From assembly GCF_009389585.1 (NCBI RefSeq), contig NZ_VIYG01000009.1, forward strand, positions 1-64,000: a DNA stretch of 64,000 nt, written 5' to 3'. Each line of letters begins with the position of its first letter. The stretch's first letter is position 1. This DNA is from Oceanobacillus sp. CFH 90083 (GTDB taxonomy: Bacteria; Bacillota; Bacilli; Bacillales; Amphibacillaceae). Below are positions 17,758-25,678 of this stretch, piece after piece. Below the pieces are notes generated by a model, which searched no databases, was not told where the DNA came from, and worked only from the letters and a program-made list of their open reading frames with translations. The translations under genes and the position numbers were made by a program.

Positions 17758-18504
17758 TTACATTTTTAAAATAACTTTGAACCTGGTTATATCTCCTCGG
17801 TCTCTGGAAATAGAATACTCAATTGGATTGTTCTTATCATCATACGTAACAGTGTCTACCAGCTGAATAGCACTGTTTTTTTCAATATGAAGGATTTTAG
17901 CTATCTCTTCACTTGCATTAATCGCTTCAAAGGTTCTGGTCGCGTAGTCAATTTTAATTTGGTAATTTTCTCTAAGTACGTTAAATAAAGATAAAACAGC
18001 GAAATCGAAATTATCAAGATTAGGTGTTAAATCTTTTGGGAGATATGTTGTGACTAAAATAGAAGGTTCATTTTCAATATATCGTAATCTATCTAATTTA
18101 TAATACTCCTTATAGCTGCTTCCAAAGATACTTTTAAGTTTCTTATTGGAATTTATTCGTTGTATATTTAGTACTTCTGTTTTCCCATGCAGTCCTTGGC
18201 GGTTTACTTCGTCATCAAAACTTCTTAACTTTTCTAAGTTCCAAAGGTTTAATGTTGGTTTTTCAATGAAAGTGCCTACTCCACGTTTTACTTTTAAATA
18301 TCCTTCATTCACAAGTAATTCAACAGCTTTTCGAATAGTTGTTCTACTTACTCCGTAGCTGCTTATTAATTCATTTTCAGTAGGTAGCTTTTCATTTAAT
18401 TGATACTCATTATTATTTATTTTCATAATGATATCTTCTTTGATTTGGTGATATAAGGGGATTACGCTGTTTTTATCTAGAATGACAGATTTTTTTGATT
18501 CCAA
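17758..18504 (-). CDS. GntR/UTRA-family transcriptional repressor of the adjacent PTS operon
   Basis: A 248-aa regulator. Residues ~7-75 form a winged helix-turn-helix with the GntR signature LPTENELISSYGVSRTTIRK and VNEGYLKVKRGVGTFI. Residues ~90-245 form a UTRA effector domain (LDRLRYIENEPSILVTTYLP and VDTVTYDDKNNPIEYSISR). UTRA regulators usually bind a phosphorylated sugar that the controlled pathway produces. The frame allows a GTG at 18513, but GAGGTGA ends exactly there. TTG at 18504 is correctly spaced from that site and gives MESKKSVILD. It is divergent from the ten-gene operon, and palindromes containing TGAYGTCA flank both promoters, suggesting autoregulation. Confidence 0.9.
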   Translation of the reverse strand: MESKKSVILDKNSVIPLYHQIKEDIIMKINNNEYQLNEKLPTENELISSYGVSRTTIRKAVELLVNEGYLKVKRGVGTFIEKPTLNLWNLEKLRSFDDEVNRQGLHGKTEVLNIQRINSNKKLKSIFGSSYKEYYKLDRLRYIENEPSILVTTYLPKDLTPNLDNFDFAVLSLFNVLRENYQIKIDYATRTFEAINASEEIAKILHIEKNSAIQLVDTVTYDDKNNPIEYSISRDRGDITRFKVILKM

Positions 18505-18522
18505 TATTTTCACCTCATTTTA

Positions 18523-18536
18523 TAATGATGTCATTA
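18523..18536. promoter_or_regulatory. operator for GntR regulator (own gene side)
   Basis: TAATGATGTCATTA is a palindrome with the core TGATGTCA. It lies about 20 bp upstream of the regulator start and matches the core of the sites in front of the operon (18671-18692). Confidence 0.7.
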
Positions 18537-18557
18537 CCACCTTTATTATATATATTG

Positions 18558-18572
18558 TTGATAGCGCTGTAA
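18558..18572. promoter_or_regulatory. cre-like catabolite repression site
   Basis: TTGATAGCGCTGTAA approximates the CcpA cre consensus around the central GCGC. It lies between the divergent promoters. Confidence 0.5.
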
Positions 18573-18630
18573 AACAAATTAGAATCTACAGGTTTTGTGA
18601 CTAAATTAATAATTTTAGAAAATTTTAAAA

Positions 18631-18644
18631 GAAAGCGCTTTACA
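18631..18644 (+). promoter_or_regulatory. cre site overlapping the operon -35 region
   Basis: GAAAGCGCTTTACA is a good CcpA cre match. It overlaps the TTTACA -35 element, so CcpA binding would block the polymerase and give carbon catabolite repression. Confidence 0.7.
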
Positions 18645-18667
18645 AAAATGAATTATAGTGATAAATT
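18639..18667 (+). promoter_or_regulatory. promoter of the PTS/DhaKL/HPS operon
   Basis: TTTACA, a 17-bp spacer and TAAATT fit a sigma-A promoter. A cre site covers the -35 element and operator palindromes start four bases after the -10. Confidence 0.65.
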
Positions 18668-18670
18668 TAT

Positions 18671-18692
18671 ATCATGACGTCATGATGTCATG
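18671..18692. promoter_or_regulatory. tandem overlapping operators for the GntR repressor
   Basis: ATCATGACGTCATGAT (18671-18686) is a perfect 16-bp palindrome. It overlaps a second dyad, CATGATGTCATG (18681-18692). Both sit at the expected transcription start and share TGAYGTCA with the site before the regulator gene. Confidence 0.75.
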
Positions 18693-18716
18693 ATAATTAA
18701 GGGAAGGTGATATATT

Positions 18717-19514
18717 TTGAACACATGGTTAGATTTAGAGGGTAAAGTTGTCATTGTAACAGGCGGCTGTGTTGGGATTGGCGCTAAATTAGTTGAGAGC
18801 TTTCATCAAAATGGTGCGAAGGTAATTGTTGCAGACATGTCTGTTACTGAAAACTATCATGATAATAATATTCACTATATGAAGTGCGATGTTACGAAGA
18901 AAGAAAAGATTACAAAATTAGTAAATGAAGTGATGTCTCAATATGGGAAGATAGATTGTCTTGTTAATAATGCGGGAGTGAATCGAGCCAGATTGCTGGT
19001 AGATTATTTTAATGAAGATGAGAAACATGAGCTATCGGAAGAAGACTTTGATTTCATGGTCAATGTCAATCAAAAAGCGGTTTTCTTATGTGCCCAAGCT
19101 GTTTCAAAAGTGATGATTAAGCAAGAATCAGGAGTAATTATTAATATTAGTTCAGAAGCAGGTGCAGAAGGTTCCAAAGGTCAAAGTATATATGCTGCTA
19201 CGAAAGGTGCTGTGAATTCCATGACATTATCTTGGGCGAAAGAATTGGGCACTTTTAATATCCGAGTGGTTGGAGTAGCTCCAGGAATTAATGAACCTAC
19301 ACCAATGGGACACCCTAAACATGTAGAAGATTTAGCATACACCAGAGGAGTAAAGGCAGAGAATATTTCTTTAGATTATCAAAAAGTAATTCCGTTAGGC
19401 AGGGTAGGTAAATTAGAAGAAATAGCTGATCTTGTAACCTATTTAGCTTCTGAGAGAGCTGGTTATGTAACTGGAACGATTGTAAATGTAACTGGCGGGA
19501 AGTCTAAAGGCTAA
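18717..19514 (+). CDS. SDR-family oxidoreductase, sorbitol-6-phosphate 2-dehydrogenase-like
   Basis: A 265-aa classical short-chain dehydrogenase. The cofactor loop is TGGCVGIGAK (residues 15-24), with NNAG at 84-87. The catalytic triad is Ser145/146 (INISSEAG), Tyr159 and Lys163 (YAATK). Asp40 after the second strand (VIVAD) indicates NAD over NADP. Length and the N-terminus (NTWLDLEGKVVIVTGG) resemble sorbitol-6-phosphate 2-dehydrogenases of PTS operons, so oxidation of a polyol or polyol phosphate to a 2-ketose is a reasonable guess. The TTG start is seven bases after GGAAGGTGA. It is the first gene of the operon. Confidence 0.85.
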   Translation: MNTWLDLEGKVVIVTGGCVGIGAKLVESFHQNGAKVIVADMSVTENYHDNNIHYMKCDVTKKEKITKLVNEVMSQYGKIDCLVNNAGVNRARLLVDYFNEDEKHELSEEDFDFMVNVNQKAVFLCAQAVSKVMIKQESGVIINISSEAGAEGSKGQSIYAATKGAVNSMTLSWAKELGTFNIRVVGVAPGINEPTPMGHPKHVEDLAYTRGVKAENISLDYQKVIPLGRVGKLEEIADLVTYLASERAGYVTGTIVNVTGGKSKG

Positions 19515-19566
19515 GTGATAAGCATTGTCGCCTTTAGAAATAATTTAATTGTTTAGGAGGGATTTC

Positions 19567-19986
19567 ATGCGCAATGAAGACGTTGTAAAACCATGGATTC
19601 TTATCGTTACACATGGGAAATTTGGAGAGGAACTGAAAAGAAGTGCAGAAATGATTATGGGGCAAATGCAAGATATCTATTGTTTTTCTTTATTAGAAGA
19701 GATGGATCCTTTAGAACTTAAAAATCAAATAAATGAAGTTCTAAACGATGCTCCAGGAGGATCCATTATTTTTACAGATATATTTGGAGGTACTCCTTCT
19801 AATATAGCTGCCACTTTTTCCAAAAATCATTATGCTGTCTCTGGTGTGAATTTACCAATGATTGTCGAGGCAGAGATGTCAAGAACGCAGATGGAAATAT
19901 CGGATTTAATGCAGAAGATAATACATTCTGCTTCAGACGGTATACGAAATATTACTAAAATTATGAATGAAAGGGAGCGTATTTAA
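19567..19986 (+). CDS. PTS mannose/fructose/sorbose-family IIA component
   Basis: A 139-aa EIIA-Man domain protein. The phospho-accepting histidine is His16 in ILIVTHGKFG, and the second signature TDIFGGTPSNIA follows near residue 75. It receives phosphate from HPr and passes it to IIB. The start is the ATG five bases after AGGAGGG; an upstream in-frame extension to 19549 would cover the ribosome binding site. It overlaps the IIB gene by one base (TAATG). EIIA-Man domains also form the N-terminal part of DhaM, which matters because the operon has DhaK and DhaL but no separate DhaM. Confidence 0.9.
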   Translation: MRNEDVVKPWILIVTHGKFGEELKRSAEMIMGQMQDIYCFSLLEEMDPLELKNQINEVLNDAPGGSIIFTDIFGGTPSNIAATFSKNHYAVSGVNLPMIVEAEMSRTQMEISDLMQKIIHSASDGIRNITKIMNERERI

Positions 19987-20477
19987 TGCAGGGTATCAAG
20001 CTTGTGCGTGTTGATTTTCGGCTTATTCATGGTCAAGTAATTACAAAATGGAGAAATAAGGTTTCCGTAAATAAAATTATCGTAGTTAATAATGCATTAT
20101 CCGAAGATGAATTTATGAGTGATATCTATGTAATGGCTGCTCCGCCAGATATGGAAGTAGAGGTTATATCTGAAGAAAATTTTGTACGACAAGCTCAAGC
20201 GGGCGAATATGATCATGGGGAAATTTTAGTTTTATTTAAGAGTATTATAGATGTTCTTCATGTATATAGAAAAGGAGTCCACTTTGAATCGCTGCAAATT
20301 GGAGGATTGGGAAGTGGAAATAAACGAACTTCTGTTGTAAAAGGAATAGCGATTGATCAGGATGATGCCGATATGCTGTTGGAAATGCAAGGAGAGGGAA
20401 CCGATGTAACATTTCAAGTAACACCTGAAGAACCTAAATTAAAATTAGATAATGCAGTAAAAAAATTGAAAAAGTAA
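19986..20477 (+). CDS. PTS mannose/fructose/sorbose-family IIB component
   Basis: A 163-aa IIB protein. The phosphorylation-site segment VRVDFRLIHGQVITKW places the active histidine at residue 15. The family motif LQIGGLGSG appears near residue 105. It carries phosphate from IIA to the sugar bound in IIC/IID. Its start overlaps the IIA stop by one base and the IIC gene begins 17 bp after its end. All four PTS subunits are separate proteins here, as in many Firmicute mannose-class systems. Confidence 0.93.
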   Translation: MQGIKLVRVDFRLIHGQVITKWRNKVSVNKIIVVNNALSEDEFMSDIYVMAAPPDMEVEVISEENFVRQAQAGEYDHGEILVLFKSIIDVLHVYRKGVHFESLQIGGLGSGNKRTSVVKGIAIDQDDADMLLEMQGEGTDVTFQVTPEEPKLKLDNAVKKLKK

Positions 20478-20494
20478 AGGCTAGGTGAAATGGG

Positions 20495-21244
20495 ATGGAT
20501 ATGTTAGCTGTTGCTATATTTACTGGTTTATGGTATTGGATTTGTAAAACAGATATTGGTTATGGCATTACTCACGCAATCAGGCAGCCATTATTTTCTG
20601 CCATTCCCATAGGTATCATCATGGGGGATTTAAAAACTGCTTTAATTATTGGTGCAGGTGTCCAGATTCTATATATCGGATTAGTTGCTGCCGGTTCTAA
20701 TTTGCCGGCTGATGATTCTTTAGCTGGTTTGATTGCTATTCCCATTGCTATCAGCGCAAATTTAAGTACAGAACTAGCGATAGCAATAGCAGTTCCGGTT
20801 GGTGTCATGGGTGTATTTATTGATCAATTAAGAAAAACCGTCAACGTCGTGTTTGTTCATATGGCAGATAAATTTGCTGCTGAAGGAAATGCAAAACAAG
20901 TGGTTCTTTCAGCGATATTATATCCTACCATACTCAGTTTCTTTATGCGTTTTCCAGTTCCTTTTTTCGCAAACCTCTATGGGGCTAATGCTGTTGAAAA
21001 CTTTATGAATAATGTGCCGGAATGGCTATTGCACGGTTTTAGTGTAGCAGGAGGATTATTACCGGCTCTTGGATTTGCTTTAACGATGTTTGTTATTGGA
21101 AAAAAACAATTGCTGCCTTGGTTTTTTATCGGTTATTTTCTTGTTCAATTTAGCGGATTACCAATCATGGGGGTAGCTATATTCGGAATTTGTATCATTA
21201 TTTTGCTAAATGTATATCAAAATAACAAAATGGGGGTTCAGTAA
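20495..21244 (+). CDS. PTS mannose/fructose/sorbose-family IIC component
   Basis: A 249-aa integral membrane permease subunit of the PTS. Several hydrophobic helices surround the family segment GAGVQILYIGLVAAGSNLPADDSLAG (residues ~52-77, quoted here as GAGVQILYIG and PADDSLAG). IIC together with IID forms the sugar channel. It has a GGTGAAATGGG site upstream. Its last codons lie two bases before the IID start. Substrate specificity cannot be read from the sequence. Confidence 0.9.
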   Translation: MDMLAVAIFTGLWYWICKTDIGYGITHAIRQPLFSAIPIGIIMGDLKTALIIGAGVQILYIGLVAAGSNLPADDSLAGLIAIPIAISANLSTELAIAIAVPVGVMGVFIDQLRKTVNVVFVHMADKFAAEGNAKQVVLSAILYPTILSFFMRFPVPFFANLYGANAVENFMNNVPEWLLHGFSVAGGLLPALGFALTMFVIGKKQLLPWFFIGYFLVQFSGLPIMGVAIFGICIIILLNVYQNNKMGVQ

Positions 21245-21245
21245 C

Positions 21246-22097
21246 ATGAAAGAAAAAGAAGCGCAGGATTTAATAAGAGAAGCTTCACATACTCCGATTA
21301 CAAGAAAAGATGTAAGAAAAAGCTGGTTTTATTATTATTTGTTTGCTGAGATGGGTATTTCTTATGAACGTTTACAAGCATTGGGGTTCACAACCTCCAT
21401 GGTTCCGATATTAAGAAAGTTATATCCAAATAAAAAAGACTTTGCAGAGGCCTTGCAAAGACACCTGATTTTCTATAATACAGAAGCAGTTTTCGGTGCA
21501 CCAATTAATGGTGTTGTCATTGCTATGGAAGAACAAAAAGCCAAAGGAGAGCCGATTGAAGGAAATGGAATTACGGGGATGAAGACAGGGTTGATGGGGC
21601 CTTTAGCCGGAATTGGAGATTCCATTGACTGGGCTACCCTTAAGCCGATTATCTTTGGACTTGGAGCCAGCTTATCTGCTGCTGGAAATATTTTGGGAGC
21701 CTTTATTTTACTGCTGTTACCTCTGATTCAGATTATCATCGGCTTAAACCTTTCTGTAGCTGGTTATGAGACTGGGAAAGCCTCTATAAAAGACCTATTG
21801 CAATCAGGTAAGATCAAACAATTAATTACAAGTGCAAGTACATTAGGTTTGTTTATGATGGGGGCGCTTTCTTCAACCTATGTCGCAGTGAGTACACCAA
21901 TACAATTTTCTTTTGGCAGTGAAACAGAGCCTTTTGTATTACAAGAAGTTCTTGATAGTATTGTTCCAGGTTTATTACCTCTGGCGGTAGTGCTGGGTAT
22001 TTATTGGTGGCTGCTTAAGAAAAATCAAAATTTTGCTGTCATCATGCTTCTTATTATCGCAGTAGCTCTAATTGGTGCGATTACAGGAATATTATAA
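21246..22097 (+). CDS. PTS mannose/fructose/sorbose-family IID component
   Basis: A 283-aa membrane subunit unique to mannose-class PTS. The N-terminal amphipathic part carries TRKDVRKSWFYYYLFAEMG, a typical IID opening. GPLAGIGDSIDWATLKPI follows near residue 120, and hydrophobic helices form the C-terminal half. The start is the ATG right after the IIC stop; the upstream in-frame extension overlaps IIC and is not family-like. The complete IIA-IIB-IIC-IID set indicates a working transporter that delivers a phosphorylated substrate. Confidence 0.92.
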   Translation: MKEKEAQDLIREASHTPITRKDVRKSWFYYYLFAEMGISYERLQALGFTTSMVPILRKLYPNKKDFAEALQRHLIFYNTEAVFGAPINGVVIAMEEQKAKGEPIEGNGITGMKTGLMGPLAGIGDSIDWATLKPIIFGLGASLSAAGNILGAFILLLLPLIQIIIGLNLSVAGYETGKASIKDLLQSGKIKQLITSASTLGLFMMGALSSTYVAVSTPIQFSFGSETEPFVLQEVLDSIVPGLLPLAVVLGIYWWLLKKNQNFAVIMLLIIAVALIGAITGIL

Positions 22098-22123
22098 ATC
22101 AGCGTAAAGAGAGTTGGGATGAA

Positions 22124-23287
22124 ATGAAAGCAGTTCATTTTGGTGCAGGAAGTATAGGCAGAGGTTTTATTGGAGATTTATTATTTGAATCTGGCTACGA
22201 AACGACTTTTGTAGATGTAGATGAACAGATTATAAAACAGATAAATGAAACAAACAGCTACGATTTATATGTGATTGAAGAAAATTATCGTAAAAAAACA
22301 ATTTCAAATGTACAAGCACTTTCTTCGGTAAACAATAGAGAAGAAGTTATCATGGAAATTTCTCAAGCAGATATCCTGACCACTTCTGTTTGGGCAAATA
22401 ATCTGGAAAAGATAGCGCCGTTGATTTTAGAGGGATTAAAAGCGAGACAACAAGCTGGGAAACCAAAGCTAAATATACTGGCTTGTGAAAATGCAATGTT
22501 TAATTCGGATATGTTAAAGGGGTTTATCTTAGAAAGTGATCTCCACATATCTGAAGAAATAATTAATCAAATTGCTTGTTTTCCAAACACAACGGTGGAT
22601 CGTATGGTAATAGAAGATACAAGAAATGATTTAAACGTTATTAATATAGGAAAAGATTTTGAGCTTATTGTAGAAAAAGAAAAATTAGCAGAACCTTCTA
22701 ATCCACCTTTAGAAAATGTTTATTATACTGCTAACTTTCAAAAGTATATCGAGAAAAAGTTATATATTATTAATGGCGGACATGCTTGGGCAGGATATAT
22801 AGGCTATGTACATGGCTATAGGATTATTCAGGATGTTTTTCAAAATGAAACGATTGTTAATGAAATAAGAGAGACGATGGTAGAATGTGCCAAACTATTA
22901 GAGCAGAAATATGACTTTCAGTTAGATGAATTGTTAACTTATATTGATTTTGCAATCCATCGCTTTCAAACTCCTGGCGTCCAGGATACGATAAATCGGG
23001 TATGCAGGTCGCCAATCCGAAAACTCCATGTGGATGATCGATTAGTAGCACCTGCGATTCAATGTGAGTCGTATCAATTAAAAAATGAAAATTTACTGCT
23101 TGGAATAGCATCTGCATTTTTATTTCGTAATGATGCAGATGATGAAGCTGTAGAATTAGAGAAATTTATTAAAAGGAACGGGATTCGTAAAGCAATAACT
23201 GTATTTACAGGTATGGAGGAAAATAATTCATTGTGCCAGAGAATAGAAGAGAAGTACAAGGAGTTAAAAGATAAATTCAATGTTTAG
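22124..23287 (+). CDS. mannitol-1-phosphate 5-dehydrogenase-family polyol-phosphate dehydrogenase
   Basis: A 387-aa long-chain polyol dehydrogenase. The N-terminal NAD site is AVHFGAGSIGRGFIG (residues 3-17). The mid-region NTTVDRMV is shared with MtlD. The catalytic segment KLYIINGGHAWAGYIGY corresponds to the lysine/asparagine/histidine site of MtlD (there usually KLYTVNTGHA). MtlD converts mannitol-1-phosphate to fructose-6-phosphate, but the operon lacks a mannitol-type PTS. The substitution TGH to GGH and the context suggest another polyol phosphate, possibly a pentitol or branched polyol. It follows IID by 26 bp. Confidence 0.82.
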   Translation: MKAVHFGAGSIGRGFIGDLLFESGYETTFVDVDEQIIKQINETNSYDLYVIEENYRKKTISNVQALSSVNNREEVIMEISQADILTTSVWANNLEKIAPLILEGLKARQQAGKPKLNILACENAMFNSDMLKGFILESDLHISEEIINQIACFPNTTVDRMVIEDTRNDLNVINIGKDFELIVEKEKLAEPSNPPLENVYYTANFQKYIEKKLYIINGGHAWAGYIGYVHGYRIIQDVFQNETIVNEIRETMVECAKLLEQKYDFQLDELLTYIDFAIHRFQTPGVQDTINRVCRSPIRKLHVDDRLVAPAIQCESYQLKNENLLLGIASAFLFRNDADDEAVELEKFIKRNGIRKAITVFTGMEENNSLCQRIEEKYKELKDKFNV

Positions 23288-23331
23288 CAGGAAAAATTCA
23301 AAAATTTATGTGAATATCTTAGGAGGATGTT

Positions 23332-23979
23332 ATGCGTTTTTCCAATAAAGAAGGTATTACTGTCGTACATGCGATTATCGAAGAAATTGTATCAAATAGA
23401 GACTATCTCAGCAAGGTTGATGCAGCAGTAGGTGATGGGGATCATGGAATTAATATGAGTAAAGGTTTCAACATGGCTGATAAGGAAATTGCCGGTTCAG
23501 ATTTAAATATGAATGAAGGGTTCTTAGTGATAAGTAAGACGCTGATAAGCAAAATAGGCGGTTCAATGGGACCGTTGTATGGAAATTTTTTCAGAGGATT
23601 AAGTGTTGCATCTAAAGAAAAAGAAATGATTGACAGTTCAGTTATTTTAGAAATGTTAAAAAAAGCATATTCCAATATAACACTGATTACAGATGCTTCA
23701 GAAGGAGATAAAACGTTAATTGATGTTTTAAGCCCAGCAATAACTGCTTATAAGATAAATTATAAAAATGACCATAGCTTACCTGACTGCTTAAATGAAA
23801 TGATGGCTAAAGCCAAAGAAGGATTAGAAAACACTAAAAATATGACCGCGAAAGTAGGACGTGGAAGCAGACTGGGAGATCGGACATTAGGACACCAGGA
23901 TGCAGGTGCAACTTCTTGTTATCTTATATTAAAAGCGTTTTCAAGTTCTATTACAAAGATAGTGAATGCAGAAAGCTGA
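23332..23979 (+). CDS. dhaL: dihydroxyacetone kinase subunit DhaL-like (nucleotide-binding)
   Basis: A 215-aa DhaL. The Mg-ATP aspartates are Asp30, Asp35 and Asp37 in VDAAVGDGDHGINM, at the same positions as in E. coli DhaL. The C-terminal motif GRGSRLGDRTLGHQDAGATS closes the nucleotide pocket. DhaL provides the phosphoryl group to the ketose bound by DhaK. Related kinases act on erythrulose or apulose as well as dihydroxyacetone. AGGAGGATGTT precedes the ATG. Here dhaL lies before dhaK, whereas many dha operons are K-L-M. Confidence 0.88.
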   Translation: MRFSNKEGITVVHAIIEEIVSNRDYLSKVDAAVGDGDHGINMSKGFNMADKEIAGSDLNMNEGFLVISKTLISKIGGSMGPLYGNFFRGLSVASKEKEMIDSSVILEMLKKAYSNITLITDASEGDKTLIDVLSPAITAYKINYKNDHSLPDCLNEMMAKAKEGLENTKNMTAKVGRGSRLGDRTLGHQDAGATSCYLILKAFSSSITKIVNAES

Positions 23980-23992
23980 GGAGGAGATAGCA

Positions 23993-25000
23993 ATGCAGCG
24001 GTTTATTAATAATCCAGAATTCATTGTTGATGATTTAATCAAAGGATATGTAAAAGCTTATAAAGGATTTATTGAAAAATCAGCAAATAACGATCGAGTA
24101 GTTAAAAGAAAAAATTCTCCGGAAACAGGGAAAGTTGGAATTGTAACTGGAGGAGGAAGCGGGCATGAACCAGCTTTTTTAGGGTATGTTGGTGAAAATA
24201 TGGTAGATGCAGTTGCTGTTGGAGAAGTTTTTGCTTCTCCGCCCGCAGAAGCTTTTTATGATGCTATTTTAGAAGCTGACAGCGGGGAGGGTGTAGCGTG
24301 TCTTTTTGGCAATTATGCCGGAGATAATATGAACGTGAAAATGGCAATTCAGATGGCTGAGGAAGAAGGGGTTAACGTAAAATTTGTAACTGCTAAAGAT
24401 GATATTGCATCTTCTCCAAAAGAAACAAGGCATCGAAGACATGGTATTGCAGGTGGTGTATATATGTGGAAAGCAGGAGGAGCAAAAGCAGCTTTAGGTG
24501 GGACGCTGGATGATGTAATCGCTGTAGCACAAAAAGCTGCAGATAACACCAGGAGTATCTGTGTCGGTTTAAGCTCTTGTACAATACCAGCCGCAGGAAC
24601 ACCTAATTTTGAGATAGAAGAAGGAATGATGGAAATTGGAATTGGCCATCACGGTGAGCCGGGCATACGAGTAGAGAAATTAAAAAGTGCAGCGGAAATT
24701 GCTGCTATGATGACAGATGCATTACTGGATGATTTTGCTTTTGATAGGGAACAAAATATAGCTGTACTATTGTCAGGATTAGGAAGTACGCCAAAGATGG
24801 AGCTATATGTTTTATACGATGCGATAGAAGAAGTGTTGAAAAAACAAAATCATCGTGTAGAAGTGGTTTTAATAGGAGATTATGCAACATCCCTCGATAT
24901 GAATGGAATCTCTTTATCCTTAATGAAGCTAGATAATGAATTGAAAGAATTACTAGCATACCCTGCAAAAACATCAGGATTAACAATCATTCGATCATAA
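23993..25000 (+). CDS. dhaK: dihydroxyacetone kinase subunit DhaK-like (substrate-binding)
   Basis: A 335-aa DhaK. The substrate residues are present. His59 lies in GGGSGHEPAF (E. coli His56), Asp111 in GNYAGDNMN (E. coli Asp109), and His220 in GIGHHGEPG, the histidine that forms the hemiaminal with the ketose (E. coli His218). The ATG follows GAGGAGGAGATAGCA; an upstream in-frame start at 23966 overlaps dhaL and is unlikely. The pocket identity does not settle whether the ketose is dihydroxyacetone, erythrulose or a branched tetrulose. No dhaM gene accompanies it. Confidence 0.9.
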   Translation: MQRFINNPEFIVDDLIKGYVKAYKGFIEKSANNDRVVKRKNSPETGKVGIVTGGGSGHEPAFLGYVGENMVDAVAVGEVFASPPAEAFYDAILEADSGEGVACLFGNYAGDNMNVKMAIQMAEEEGVNVKFVTAKDDIASSPKETRHRRHGIAGGVYMWKAGGAKAALGGTLDDVIAVAQKAADNTRSICVGLSSCTIPAAGTPNFEIEEGMMEIGIGHHGEPGIRVEKLKSAAEIAAMMTDALLDDFAFDREQNIAVLLSGLGSTPKMELYVLYDAIEEVLKKQNHRVEVVLIGDYATSLDMNGISLSLMKLDNELKELLAYPAKTSGLTIIRS

Positions 25001-25032
25001 AATAATTAATTGATACGTTGGAGGAGAAATTT

Positions 25033-25674
25033 ATGAAATTACAGCTGGCATTAGATGAATTACCATTGGAAGAAGCATTAGAATTTGTAGAAAAAGTAGA
25101 AGCGTATATTGACATTATTGAAATTGGTACTCCATTAATTATATCAGAGGGTATGAGAGGGGTCAGGAGTTTTAAAGAAAAGTTTCCTGAGAAAGAGATT
25201 TTATCTGATGAGAAAATTATGGATGGCGGATATTTTGAATCTGAATTAGCATTTAATGCCGGAGCAGAGTATGTCACTGTGTTAGGAGTGACAGATATTT
25301 TAACAGCAAAGGAATGCTTGAAAGCTGCGGATATATTTAATAAACAAATTGTTGCAGATATGATTTGTGTGGAAGATTTGCCTCAGAAAATTAATGAGTT
25401 GGAAGAAATTGGTGTGCAAGTTTTAGCTGTTCATACAGGTGCTGATCAACAAGCTGGAGGAAGAACACCGCTTGATGATTTGAAAGTGATGAAAAAATTT
25501 GCAAAAAAAGCAAAAATAGCGGTAGCTGGAGGGATTAATAGTAAAACGATCCATCAATATGTAGAACTGCATCCAGATATTATTATTGTTGGTACAGGAA
25601 TAACGAAGGCAGAAGATCCAGTGAAAGAGGCTAAGTATATTAAAGAGGTTATTAACAGTAGAGGGAGTGCTTGA
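25033..25674 (+). CDS. hxlA: 3-hexulose-6-phosphate synthase-like (OMPDC superfamily)
   Basis: A 213-aa barrel enzyme close to B. subtilis HxlA. The N-terminus KLQLALDEL carries Asp8, and IDIIEIGTPLI carries the conserved Glu. The metal and catalytic residues are in SDEKIMDGGYFE (Asp59, Lys61, Asp64). In HxlA this is typically DTKIMDAG, so the local sequence differs somewhat. HVHTG-type LAVHTGAD and AVAGGIN complete the phosphate site. HPS joins formaldehyde to ribulose-5-phosphate or cleaves in reverse. A keto-gulonate-phosphate decarboxylase activity is the alternative in this superfamily, but the partner isomerase next door favours HPS-type chemistry. The ATG follows GGAGGAGAAATTT. Confidence 0.84.
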   Translation: MKLQLALDELPLEEALEFVEKVEAYIDIIEIGTPLIISEGMRGVRSFKEKFPEKEILSDEKIMDGGYFESELAFNAGAEYVTVLGVTDILTAKECLKAADIFNKQIVADMICVEDLPQKINELEEIGVQVLAVHTGADQQAGGRTPLDDLKVMKKFAKKAKIAVAGGINSKTIHQYVELHPDIIIVGTGITKAEDPVKEAKYIKEVINSRGSA

Positions 25675-25678
25675 TAAT

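Noticed and set aside
24349-24602. Antisense open frames across dhaK
   Set aside because: dhaK has all family residues; the antisense frames are low-complexity Leu/His runs.
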